Positions 17,359-25,519 of a stretch of 64,000 nt of DNA are shown here, piece after piece. The position numbers and the translations under genes were made by a program. The stretch is from QYOJ01 sp964616825 (GTDB lineage: Bacteria > Bacteroidota > Bacteroidia > Bacteroidales > FEN-979), in assembly GCA_964616825.1 (NCBI GenBank), contig CAZTSX010000008.1:1-64000 (forward strand). The letters run 5' to 3'. Within the stretch, counting starts at the first letter, position 1, and each line of letters begins with the position of its first letter. The notes beneath the pieces are model-generated. The model did no database searches and was not told where the DNA came from. It saw only the letters and a list, made by a program, of their open reading frames with translations.

Positions 17359-19719
17359 ATGATCATGAAAAAATTATTCCTTCTCTTCCTGGGGATGATT
17401 ATCTCCTTTGGAAACCTTATCGCACAGGATGGGATATCCCAGCCCATTGTTACGAAAGCTGTTTACTTCGATATTTCACCTCCTTTGCGGGATATGGTAC
17501 AAGATACCAATGCCTTCCCTGATATGTCCTGGAAAGAAGGCGTTGTTAAAAATCCTACGAATGTTTACTCGAATGATCCGGATGGTACTGATCTTTTTAT
17601 GGATGATCCAGTCAGGCAATCTTTTAACGGAGAATCTATAAACGACACAACAATCCTGAACTTTATGGGCATCGGAATGGCAGGATATTATCCTCCAGAT
17701 ACAGATGGTGATGTAGGCCCGGATCATTATTTCCAGGTTGTCAACGTAAGATTTGCTATTTACGATAAAAATGGAGTCAAGTTGATCGGCCCTTTACTAA
17801 ACAGCACGATTTTTGCCGGTTTGCCTAATAATCATAATGACGGGGATGCTGTCGTTCTTTATGATGAAAATGCCGATCGGTGGCTTTTCAGCCAGTTTTC
17901 ACTTCCTAATTACCCTTATGGACCTTTTTACGAAAATGTGGCCATCTCACAAACTTCTGATCCAACAGGTAGTTGGTATCGGTACCAGTTTGCTTTTAAT
18001 GATATGCCTGATTACCCTAAAGTATCAGTGTGGGGTGATGGGTATTACATGACAATCCGCCGGTTTGCTTCGGGTTCTGGTAATTGGATGGGCCCTGCGG
18101 TAGTGGCAATGGATAGGTCAAAGATGCTCCTGGGCAACCCAGCGCCTACAATGATCACGTTTAATCTTCCTTCCTCTTCAGAAGGTCCGCTTTCGGCAGA
18201 TTGCGACAGTGATTTTCCTCCTGATACAACACCCTGCCCCGTTTGCTACCTGGTCAGTGGAACTTCTGCAAGTATTAAGCTAAATGAATTTCATGCAGAT
18301 TGGGTCACGCCTGCTAATTCCACATTCAACCTTGCTAACTCCATTTCAATCAGTTCATTTTCGACCTTCGGTAACGGCAATTACATTCATCAACAAGGCA
18401 CAGGCCAGAAACTTGATGCGATGTCAGGTAAACGTATCATGTTCCGTATGCCATTCAGGAAGTTTTCTGACCACTGGTCAATGCTTTTAAGCACAACAGT
18501 GAAACTTAGTGGAAATGTGGCAGGTATCCGATGGATGGAAGTCCGATGGAATACCGGATCAGGTTGGAGTCTCTATCAGGAAGGCACTTACTCTCCGGAT
18601 GATAACCATAGATGGATGGGAAGCATTGCAATGGATTCTTTGGGGAACATTGCACTTGGGTATTCCATTTCCAGTTCGACGATGTATCCGTCTATCCGTT
18701 ATACCGGACGCATAAATGGCGATGCACTGGGTGTCATGACAATTGCTGAAAGAGGTATTATAAATGGAGGGGGTTCGCAGACAAATTCTTCAGGTCGCTG
18801 GGGTGATTACAGCGCCATGGTTGCAGATCCTGTCGATATCAGCACATTCTGGTACACCCAGGAGTATTACACCTATACGACTTCTGTCAACTGGAAGACG
18901 CGTATAGCCTCATTCAGTTTCGCCAACATCCTATCTGTGAATGCAACCGCAACTCCGGATGAGATCTGCCTTGGAGATTCCACACAACTGCATGTAGAAG
19001 CTTCCGGCGGGAGTGGTACCTTCACCTACGCATGGGCCTCCATTCCAGCCGGGTTTACCTCTGATTTACAGAGCCCGTGGGCCACGCCTGTTGAGTTTAC
19101 CAAATACTACTGCGTGGTGGATGACGGAAACCAAACAAAAACGGACACTGCCGAAGTGGTTGTGAACGAGAACCCTGTGGTCTCAGCCGGAAACGATACT
19201 ACCTACCTCAATACAATCCAGATTCTCACCTGCTACGGAGAAGCCTCCAACTATTTGAGCCTCTTGTGGACTACTTCGGGCGACGGAACTTTCTGGAAGG
19301 ATACGGTGGCAATGAATTATTACTATCCGGGTCCCAACGATCTCTCCTCCGGGCAGGTTACTCTGACACTTTCTGCAACTCCCAGGCCTACTTGCCCGGA
19401 TATAGTTACCGATGATGTTAACATCACTTTTGTCCCCTTCCTGGATATTCCGGAAGCCAGAGCAGAGGCTTTCAGCATGTTATTGATGCCGAATCCGACA
19501 AGTGGTTTGGTTACGATCAACCTTCAGGGTTTGCATGGATTTGAGACCACTGTTTCAATTGCTACTATGCAAGGGAAGTTCATCCATCGTGAAATGATCG
19601 GTACAGGTCAGCATTCAGCTACTAAAAGAATCGATCTCAGCGGATATCCAGCCGGAATCTACCTGGTAAAGATCCAGAATCAGCAGGGGACTATTGTGCA
19701 GAAGCTAGTGATGGAGTAA
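17359..19719 (+). CDS. Secreted protein with T9SS type A sorting domain
   Basis: 786 residues. A signal peptide (KKLFLLFLGMIISFGNLIAQ; ATG 17365 is an alternative start) precedes a ~500-residue region, probably a beta-propeller, with repeated WxxS/QFS..., ISQTSDPTGSWYRYQ and KVSVWGDGYY segments. Then come two PKD/Ig-like domains (ICLGDSTQLHVEASGGSG; NPVVSAGNDTT) and a C-terminal type A sorting domain (LMPNPTSGLVTINL ... YPAGIYLVKI ... VQKLVME). Type A domains direct passage through the T9SS pore and are cut on the surface. No catalytic motif was recognised, so the activity is unknown. Confidence 0.88.
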   Translation: MIMKKLFLLFLGMIISFGNLIAQDGISQPIVTKAVYFDISPPLRDMVQDTNAFPDMSWKEGVVKNPTNVYSNDPDGTDLFMDDPVRQSFNGESINDTTILNFMGIGMAGYYPPDTDGDVGPDHYFQVVNVRFAIYDKNGVKLIGPLLNSTIFAGLPNNHNDGDAVVLYDENADRWLFSQFSLPNYPYGPFYENVAISQTSDPTGSWYRYQFAFNDMPDYPKVSVWGDGYYMTIRRFASGSGNWMGPAVVAMDRSKMLLGNPAPTMITFNLPSSSEGPLSADCDSDFPPDTTPCPVCYLVSGTSASIKLNEFHADWVTPANSTFNLANSISISSFSTFGNGNYIHQQGTGQKLDAMSGKRIMFRMPFRKFSDHWSMLLSTTVKLSGNVAGIRWMEVRWNTGSGWSLYQEGTYSPDDNHRWMGSIAMDSLGNIALGYSISSSTMYPSIRYTGRINGDALGVMTIAERGIINGGGSQTNSSGRWGDYSAMVADPVDISTFWYTQEYYTYTTSVNWKTRIASFSFANILSVNATATPDEICLGDSTQLHVEASGGSGTFTYAWASIPAGFTSDLQSPWATPVEFTKYYCVVDDGNQTKTDTAEVVVNENPVVSAGNDTTYLNTIQILTCYGEASNYLSLLWTTSGDGTFWKDTVAMNYYYPGPNDLSSGQVTLTLSATPRPTCPDIVTDDVNITFVPFLDIPEARAEAFSMLLMPNPTSGLVTINLQGLHGFETTVSIATMQGKFIHREMIGTGQHSATKRIDLSGYPAGIYLVKIQNQQGTIVQKLVME

Positions 19720-19758
19720 AATTCTTGTCTTAGGATTCATTTATGTCAATTAAATAAT

Positions 19759-20568
19759 ATGAGAAAATCTTTCGTATTGTTAAGTATTCCCGTTTTAATA
19801 ACTGGAATGCTTCTTTTTTCCGCTTTTGGAGGAGATGAAAATTCAGATTATCCCGGTGGTAGTCCGGCCGGTTATACTGGTTCACCGGGAGATGTTAAAG
19901 ATTGTGTTCAATGCCATGGTGGCTCCTCCACCTTTGAACCGGGCTGGATCACGTCGGATATTCCACCGGATGGGTATACCCCGGAGCAAACCTATACTAT
20001 TACAGTTACCGTTTCCGGATCTGGAGACAAAGGTTTCCAGGTTTCTCCTCAGGATTCGGCGGGTCAGCAATTAGGTACGTTGATCGCTGGAACCGGCACA
20101 CATCTTAATGGTGGGACAAAGTATGTCAACCATGATTCAGAAACCTCATCCAACCCGGCAACCTGGAATTTCCAGTGGATAGCCCCGGATGCGGGTACCG
20201 GAGAGGTGACTTTCTACGGTGCCTTTACCGTGAGTAAACCGGTCACCAAGACGTCTGCCCTGACTGTTCAGCAGGCAAGTCCTGTAGCAGTTGAGGACAA
20301 AGATAAACTTGCGGATCAGGTTCAATTGGCTCTTTACCCAAATCCCGTTCAACGAGTGCTTACAATCAGAATGGAAACTCGTGAGAATTTGGATTTGCAG
20401 GTATCAATCCTTGATCTAAGTAGTCAGCCTTTGCTCTTAAAGATGATCCAATTACAATCCGGGATAACTGATCATCAATTGGATATGAGCTCACTGCCCT
20501 CCGGGATTTACTTGCTAAAGATCAGTGATGAGAAACGAAGTTTTTCACGAAAAATCATAAAGAAATAA
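19759..20568 (+). CDS. CxxCH-containing secreted protein with T9SS type A sorting domain
   Basis: 269 residues. After a signal peptide (RKSFVLLSIPVLITGMLLF) comes DVKDCVQCHGG, a CxxCH haem-attachment motif, then a Reeler/choice-of-anchor-V-like beta-sandwich (YTPEQTYTITVTVSGSGDKGFQVS). The C-terminus (LALYPNPVQRVLTIRM ... LPSGIYLLKISD ... RKIIKK) is a type A sorting domain. It lies 39 bp after another T9SS cargo gene. The haem motif suggests a surface c-type cytochrome-like electron carrier, but with one CxxCH and no other known ligands this remains inference. Confidence 0.85.
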   Translation: MRKSFVLLSIPVLITGMLLFSAFGGDENSDYPGGSPAGYTGSPGDVKDCVQCHGGSSTFEPGWITSDIPPDGYTPEQTYTITVTVSGSGDKGFQVSPQDSAGQQLGTLIAGTGTHLNGGTKYVNHDSETSSNPATWNFQWIAPDAGTGEVTFYGAFTVSKPVTKTSALTVQQASPVAVEDKDKLADQVQLALYPNPVQRVLTIRMETRENLDLQVSILDLSSQPLLLKMIQLQSGITDHQLDMSSLPSGIYLLKISDEKRSFSRKIIKK

Positions 20569-20578
20569 AAAGAATATT

Positions 20579-20586
20579 TATCTTTG
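20579..20586 (+). promoter_or_regulatory. Promoter -7 element of the riboflavin operon
   Basis: TATCTTTG (TAnnTTTG) lies 11 bp after the previous stop codon and about 55 bp before the FMN aptamer. It would start transcription so that the whole riboswitch sits in the leader. Confidence 0.6.
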
Positions 20587-20640
20587 TACCTTAATGAATC
20601 AGGTTTTTCCTTGATTACGTTCTTAAGAATAAATTGATTT

Positions 20641-20753
20641 CTTCAGGGCAGGGCGAAATTCCCGACCGGCGGTATAGTCCGCGAGTCCCGCATATGTGGG
20701 ATTGAGTCGTTGAAACTACGGCACCGACAGTTATAGTCTGGATGGAAGAAGAA
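20641..20753 (+). promoter_or_regulatory. FMN riboswitch (RFN element)
   Basis: All conserved blocks of the FMN aptamer are present in order: TTCAGGGCAGGG-GAAATTCCC, ACCGGCGGTATAGTCCGCGAG, a variable stem, GCACCGACAGTTATAGTCTGGATGGAAGAA. It lies directly upstream of ribD. FMN binding is expected to shut off the rib operon; the terminator at 20803-20841 gives the likely mechanism. Confidence 0.96.
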
Positions 20754-20802
20754 CGCATACATAGGCTTGCTAGTTTATAGTAATGTCAGGTATATTGTTT
20801 AT

Positions 20803-20841
20803 AGCCCTTGAGATAGATGAATTCTTCAGGGCTTTTTTTTT
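20803..20841 (+). terminator. Riboswitch-controlled intrinsic terminator
   Basis: AGCCCT...GAGA pairs with TCTT...AGGGCT around a short loop, and nine T follow. It lies between the aptamer and ATG 20846, so it is an expression-platform terminator formed when FMN is bound. It overlaps the 5' end of the longest open frame, which shows that frame's first ATG (20783) is not the ribD start. Confidence 0.88.
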
Positions 20842-20845
20842 CTGT

Positions 20846-21955
20846 ATGACAGAAGATCAAAAACAGATGAAGCTGGCGTTACGGCTGGCGAAGAAAGGAA
20901 TCGGATGGGTAAACCCCAACCCGATGGTGGGTGCTGTGATAGTAAAGAATGGTGAAGTGATCGGTCGGGGCAATCACGAATTTTATGGCGGGCTCCATGC
21001 TGAAGCGAATGCCATCAATGCATGTACCCGCTCTCCTCGTGGCGCTACGATGTATATCACACTAGAACCTTGTTTCCATAAAGGCAAGACACCACCCTGC
21101 GTGAAGTTAATCGTGGAGAGAGGCATAAAACGGGTAGTGATTGCGATGCCTGATCCCAACCCGAAAGTTAAAGGCAGAGGGATAGAATTCCTCAAATCAA
21201 ATAAAGTGAAAGTAGAAACCGGAATTCTGGAGGAGGAGGCATCTCTGCTTAATGAATCTTTTATTAAATTCATCCAAACGAGGAAGCCTTTCTGTCTTTA
21301 CAAAGGAGCTATGACGCTGGATGGAAAGATCGCCTCTGTCACAGGAGATTCCCGGTGGATTTCCGGAGAGGCATCACGGAAACTGGCACATCAATTAAGA
21401 CAGCAATATTCAGCGATCATGGTTGGCGTGGGCACTATTTTGAAGGACAATCCAACGCTGGATACACGGCGGAGCCATAAGATCAGTAAAGATCCGTTAA
21501 AGGTGGTCGTTGACTCAATGGCACGGATCTCACTAGACGCACAGGTCCTCACCAACAACCCTCATCTTACCCTTGTTGCGGTCACCAGGAAAGCGAAGAA
21601 GGCGAAAATCGCTGAGATACGCAAGACGGGGGCACAGGTAGTTTTATGCCCGGAGGCTCAGGATCAGGTTGACTTGAAATACCTCATACTTGCACTCGGC
21701 TCGATGGACATTGACAGTGTGTTACTGGAAGGTGGAGGAACCCTGGCTTTTTCTGCTATCCGGGATGGGGTGGTAGATAAGGTGCTCTTTTTTGTGGCTC
21801 CTGAATTTATCGGAGGGAAAAAAGCCCCGACCATCCTGGAAGGAGATGGCATCCGGCGGCTTTCCGATGCTATCCACTTGAATAAGATAAGTGTAAAGAT
21901 GCTGAAAGAAGATATTGTTATTGAAGGATATTTGCCATGTTCACAGGAATCATAG
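20846..21955 (+). CDS. ribD: Bifunctional pyrimidine deaminase/reductase RibD
   Basis: 369 residues from ATG 20846, chosen because the upstream in-frame ATG (20783) precedes the terminator hairpin and adds a non-conserved FFRAFFF segment. The N-terminal deaminase has the zinc motif HAEAN (His51) and PCFHKGKTPPC (Cys76, Cys85); the C-terminal reductase carries KGAMTLDGKIA and the GGGTLAFS region. It deaminates and then reduces the GTP-derived pyrimidine in riboflavin synthesis. First gene of ribD-ribE-ribBA-ribH; it overlaps ribE by 19 bp and is controlled by the FMN riboswitch. Confidence 0.97.
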   Translation: MTEDQKQMKLALRLAKKGIGWVNPNPMVGAVIVKNGEVIGRGNHEFYGGLHAEANAINACTRSPRGATMYITLEPCFHKGKTPPCVKLIVERGIKRVVIAMPDPNPKVKGRGIEFLKSNKVKVETGILEEEASLLNESFIKFIQTRKPFCLYKGAMTLDGKIASVTGDSRWISGEASRKLAHQLRQQYSAIMVGVGTILKDNPTLDTRRSHKISKDPLKVVVDSMARISLDAQVLTNNPHLTLVAVTRKAKKAKIAEIRKTGAQVVLCPEAQDQVDLKYLILALGSMDIDSVLLEGGGTLAFSAIRDGVVDKVLFFVAPEFIGGKKAPTILEGDGIRRLSDAIHLNKISVKMLKEDIVIEGYLPCSQES

Positions 21956-22575
21956 AAGAGGTAGGAACCATCCGTTCGATTCGCCGGGGAAGTCAATCTG
22001 TCTCCCTGGAGGTGGAGGCGCAGAGAGTGCTGGAGGAGACACGTATTGGAGATAGTATTAATACAGATGGAGTATGCCTGACTGTTGCCGCACTTCAGTC
22101 AAATGGATTTATTGTAGATGTGATGCCGGAGACAATGACCCGAACTACTTTCAACAAGCTGAATCCTGGGAGCAAAGTCAACCTGGAACGAGCGTTGCGG
22201 TTGTCTGATCGACTGGGCGGGCACATCGTCTCTGGCCATATCGATGGCATCGGTCGGATAATGGAACGTCGAAAAGAGGATAATGCAGAGTGGTTCCGGA
22301 TTTCCGCAGACAACTTGATCCTAAACTATATTGTGACGAAAGGTTCTGTAGCTATTGATGGCATCAGCCTGACTGTGATTAATGTAGATAAAAGATCCAT
22401 GACGATAGGTATTATTCCCCACACACAGACTGAAACTACGATTCTTCAAAAACGCGTAGAAGCCGAAGTGAACATAGAGTGCGACATCCTGGGTAAATAT
22501 GTGGAGAAACTGATCCAGGGAGAGAATAGGGATGGAGTCACCCTGGAATCCCTGGCAAAGAACGGGTTTATATAA
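21937..22575 (+). CDS. ribE: Riboflavin synthase, alpha subunit
   Basis: 212 residues starting MFTGIIEEVGTI. It has the two homologous lumazine-binding barrels of the family: the first holds GDSINTDGVCLTV and the second GSVAIDGISLTV. The enzyme dismutates two 6,7-dimethyl-8-ribityllumazine molecules into riboflavin and the pyrimidine precursor. It overlaps the end of ribD and is followed immediately by ribBA. Length and motifs are complete. Confidence 0.97.
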   Translation: MFTGIIEEVGTIRSIRRGSQSVSLEVEAQRVLEETRIGDSINTDGVCLTVAALQSNGFIVDVMPETMTRTTFNKLNPGSKVNLERALRLSDRLGGHIVSGHIDGIGRIMERRKEDNAEWFRISADNLILNYIVTKGSVAIDGISLTVINVDKRSMTIGIIPHTQTETTILQKRVEAEVNIECDILGKYVEKLIQGENRDGVTLESLAKNGFI

Positions 22576-22595
22576 TTGAAAAACTATATTTCGAA

Positions 22596-22657
22596 CACCG
22601 AGTACCGAGCACCGAGTACCGAGCACCGAGTACCGAGTACCGAGAAACGAGAAACAA
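22596..22657. repeat. CCGAGTACCGAGCA degenerate tandem repeat before ribBA
   Basis: About nine 6-8-bp units (ACCGAGT/ACCGAGC/ACGAGAA) lie between ribE and ribBA. They are open in the ribBA frame and would add about 28 residues (NTEYRAPSTEHRVPSTEKRE) if translation began at TTG 22576. Confidence 0.85.
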
Positions 22658-22659
22658 AC

Positions 22660-23877
22660 ATGCATAAATTTAACACAATACCGGAAGCGATAGAAGACAT
22701 CAAAAAAGGGAAGATGGTCGTGGTGGTTGACGACGAAGACCGGGAGAATGAAGGTGATCTGGTGATTGCTGCGGAAAAAGCGACGCCGGAAGCGATCAAT
22801 TTCATGGCCAAGTTTGGCGGTGGTCTGATCTGCATGCCTGTCATGACCGACCGGCTGGAGGAACTTCACATCGAACGAATGGTAGCTAAGAATACTGATC
22901 CCAACCGAACGGCCTTTACGATTAGCATCGATGCCGCAGACTCTACGACCGGTATCTCTGCACAGGAGCGGGCGCGAACCATCCGTCAGGTGCTGGCCCC
23001 TGAGTCAACGGCGAAGGATTTTACCCGGCCGGGACATATATTCCCCATTGAATACCGGGAAGGAGGTGTACTCGTTCGTGCCGGACATACGGAAGCATCT
23101 ATTGATCTGGCACGATTGGCAGGACTCTATCCAGCGGGTGTTATCTGTGAGATCATGAATGAAGATGGCTCAATGGCCAGGATCCCGGAGTTGATAAAAT
23201 ATTGCAAAAGATATCATCTCAAGATGATCACAATCGCCGATCTGATAGACTACCGGCGGAAAACAGAGAAACTGATTGTCTGTAATACAGTAGTCGACCT
23301 GCCTACAAAATATGGTTATTTCAAAGCCTATAGCTACCAGAGCAAGTTAACAGGAGAAGACCATCTGGCATTGGTCAAGGGAGATATTGTAAACGGAGAA
23401 CCGATGCTTGTCCGGGTCCATTCCGAATGCCTGACGGGAGATGTTTTCGGCTCGCAGCGTTGTGACTGCGGGGAGCAACTCGACATGGCTATGAGCATGA
23501 TCAGAAAGGAGGGGAAAGGTGTATTGCTTTATATGCGTCAGGAGGGAAGAGGGATCGGATTGGTCAACAAACTCAAAGCGTATCATCTCCAGGACCAGGG
23601 AATGGATACTGTTGAAGCCAATAAGGCACTGGGTTTACCGGCGGATATGCGCGATTATGGTATCGGAGCGGAAATACTTGCAGATCTGGGGATCCACCAG
23701 ATCAGGTTGCTTACCAACAATCCGAAAAAGATCACAGGGATCGAAGGATTTGGACTGGAGATTGTGGAGCGTATCCCTATTGAGGTTGCACATAATGAAA
23801 ACAATTGGCTCTATCTGAAGACCAAACGGGACAAGATGGGGCATATGTTGAATTTTAATGATGAAATAGAGATTTAG
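22660..23877 (+). CDS. ribBA: Bifunctional DHBP synthase / GTP cyclohydrolase II
   Basis: 405 residues from ATG 22660 (MHKFNTIPEAIEDIKKGK), where similarity to the family starts. The longer frame to 22576 is repeat-derived. The N-terminal half is 3,4-dihydroxy-2-butanone 4-phosphate synthase (VVVDDEDRENEGDLVIAA, RAGHTEASIDLARLAG). The C-terminal half is GTP cyclohydrolase II with the zinc cysteines in SECLTGDVFGSQRCDCGEQ and the RQEGRGIGL segment. It supplies both entry precursors of riboflavin synthesis. Confidence 0.96.
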   Translation: MHKFNTIPEAIEDIKKGKMVVVVDDEDRENEGDLVIAAEKATPEAINFMAKFGGGLICMPVMTDRLEELHIERMVAKNTDPNRTAFTISIDAADSTTGISAQERARTIRQVLAPESTAKDFTRPGHIFPIEYREGGVLVRAGHTEASIDLARLAGLYPAGVICEIMNEDGSMARIPELIKYCKRYHLKMITIADLIDYRRKTEKLIVCNTVVDLPTKYGYFKAYSYQSKLTGEDHLALVKGDIVNGEPMLVRVHSECLTGDVFGSQRCDCGEQLDMAMSMIRKEGKGVLLYMRQEGRGIGLVNKLKAYHLQDQGMDTVEANKALGLPADMRDYGIGAEILADLGIHQIRLLTNNPKKITGIEGFGLEIVERIPIEVAHNENNWLYLKTKRDKMGHMLNFNDEIEI

Positions 23878-23915
23878 ATCAAAAAGCAAATCAATAAATA
23901 ATAAAAATTCCTATT

Positions 23916-24377
23916 ATGAAAACAATAGAAGGAAAACTTGAGGCAAAAGGACTGAAGTTCGGAATTGTGACTTCCCGCTTCAATGAGTTTATCAGCAGCA
24001 AGCTTCTTGTGGGTTGCCTTGATGGACTGTCAAGGCATGGCGTCGATGATAATGATATTGAAATGGTCTGGTCGCCCGGATCGTTTGAAATCCCCTTTCT
24101 GGCCAAGAAGATGGCGCAATCGGGAAAATACAATGCAGTGATCTGCCTCGGTGCCGTCATCCGCGGGGCCACTCCACACTTCGACTATGTAGCTGCCGAG
24201 GTCTCAAAAGGCATTGCCAGTGTGAGCCTGGAGGCTGGTGTTCCGGTGATCTACGGGGTCCTCACTACCGACAGCATCGAGCAGGCCATCGAGCGTGCCG
24301 GCACCAAAAGTGGGAACAAAGGTTTCGACGTGGCTCTGACTGCCATCGAGATGGCTAATGTAATCCCGCAGATCTGA
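23916..24377 (+). CDS. ribH: 6,7-dimethyl-8-ribityllumazine synthase
   Basis: 153 residues with the family blocks VTSRFNEFISSKLLVG, WSPGSFEIPF, CLGAVIRGATPHFDYV (catalytic His in PHFDYV) and GVLTTDSIEQAIERAGT. It condenses the RibD and RibB products into lumazine and normally forms 60-meric or pentameric shells. Last gene of the rib operon, 38 bp after ribBA. Confidence 0.97.
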   Translation: MKTIEGKLEAKGLKFGIVTSRFNEFISSKLLVGCLDGLSRHGVDDNDIEMVWSPGSFEIPFLAKKMAQSGKYNAVICLGAVIRGATPHFDYVAAEVSKGIASVSLEAGVPVIYGVLTTDSIEQAIERAGTKSGNKGFDVALTAIEMANVIPQI

Positions 24378-24773
24378 TCCGCTGTGGTTGGTGTTAAGCG
24401 TAAGGATCACACCTCCCATACCCATACCCAGGAAGTATCCCTCTTCCCGGTTTCCGGAGAAATAATCCTGTGATCCACAACCGGTTATTATATGGTTGCT
24501 GTTTACTGCCATAGACATTGAGACCATCAATATCATACAATGTAACATTCCCTTGTTTTTTCATCCAACATAAAGGCAAAAATAGTTGGATAGAATCCTC
24601 AAAAAAATAGAGAGAAGTATGGAAAAATGGGGAAAATCATCTAGAGAGAACATACTAGATTTTCCCTCCGAATCTAAGTATTTTATTGCTCGACGCTTGG
24701 AAACCAGCGATTGACAGGCTTTTTCGACATAGGATGGTGGCGGATAAAAATCTCAGGAAAATAGGTCCCGGAA
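24378..24773. other. Intergenic stretch with a possible gene remnant
   Basis: Between the convergent ribH and response-regulator genes. On the minus strand, frames at 24579-24378 give protein-like fragments (NVTLYDIDGLNVYG; NSNHIITGCGSQDYFSGNREEGYFL) in different frames. They recall delta-60-like secreted repeat proteins and could be a decayed 5' gene fragment. The rest (24580-24773) is A/T-rich, and no terminator, RNA gene or ORF was recognised. Confidence 0.3.
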
Positions 24774-25418
24774 TTATACTATAGAGTTCTTATATGCATA
24801 CCTTACCAGCTCAACTGTTGAGTGGACGTTGCATTTTTTGAAGATACTAGCTTTGTGAGAGTTAAGGGTGCGCTGACTGATTGCTAGTTGTTGGAGGATT
24901 ATTTCTGCGCGAAGTCCTTTCACAAGCAGCTGAATCACCTCCATCTCACGTGGAGTCAACAAGGATGGTTTGCGCTTTTGTTTTTTCGTTTTTCGCCGGG
25001 GCGTTTTCTCTGTTTCCATCTCTAAATTCATGGATGATTCAACCGTCAGATGCTGTTTTCCTCTGACAACGTCAAATATTGCTTCCAGAAGCTCATCTGT
25101 TCCGGCTGATTTCGGAACAATACCCATGATCCCGGAATCCAGCATTTGCTTGATGTTTCCTGAAGAGATAAAGCCCGAGATCATGATGATTTTAATCCCT
25201 GGATAATCCTTGATCATCTGGCTGGCTGTTTTCAGGCCATCCAACTTGGGCATGGAAAAATCCATCAGCACCACATCCGGACGGATTTTCGGAGCCTTGA
25301 TTATTGCCTGGATCCCATTGATCGCCTCATAGACTTCCCATCCCGGATTGTAACTATTCAACAGGGCTTTAAATCCCTTCCGGATCAATACATGGTCGTC
25401 GACAATTAAAATCTTCAT
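24774..25418 (-). CDS. NarL/FixJ-type response regulator
   Basis: 214 residues. The receiver domain has acidic pocket Asp7-Asp8, phosphoacceptor Asp53 (VVLMDFSMPKLDG), Ser81 and Lys103, so phosphotransfer is intact. A very basic linker (KTPRRKTKKQKRKPS) leads to a LuxR-type helix-turn-helix (LTPREMEVIQLLVKG ... ISQRTLNSHKASIFKK). No histidine kinase lies next to it, so it is an orphan regulator here and its target genes are unknown. Confidence 0.94.
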   Translation of the reverse strand: MKILIVDDHVLIRKGFKALLNSYNPGWEVYEAINGIQAIIKAPKIRPDVVLMDFSMPKLDGLKTASQMIKDYPGIKIIMISGFISSGNIKQMLDSGIMGIVPKSAGTDELLEAIFDVVRGKQHLTVESSMNLEMETEKTPRRKTKKQKRKPSLLTPREMEVIQLLVKGLRAEIILQQLAISQRTLNSHKASIFKKCNVHSTVELVRYAYKNSIV

Positions 25419-25519
25419 AAAATGGAATATGTCATTAAGTGAAATACTTCACCAGTTCACCAGTTAATAACAGACACCGTCTATCTCTAAATGGTTGGGT
25501 GTAAAGAAATTTTATAGAA

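Noticed and set aside
20641..20753. tRNA or other structured RNA
   Set aside because: All conserved blocks match the FMN aptamer; no tRNA-like arm set was seen here or elsewhere.
20783..20845. Upstream extension of ribD
   Set aside because: It contains the riboswitch terminator and non-conserved residues; ATG 20846 fits the family start.
22584..22869. Antisense frames with SVLGTRCSVLG-type repeats near ribBA
   Set aside because: They are the reverse reading of the CCGAGTA repeat and of ribBA coding sequence.
24204..24377. 114-residue antisense frame over the end of ribH
   Set aside because: Its C-terminal half is the complement of ribH; only the part outside ribH was kept, as a weak remnant.
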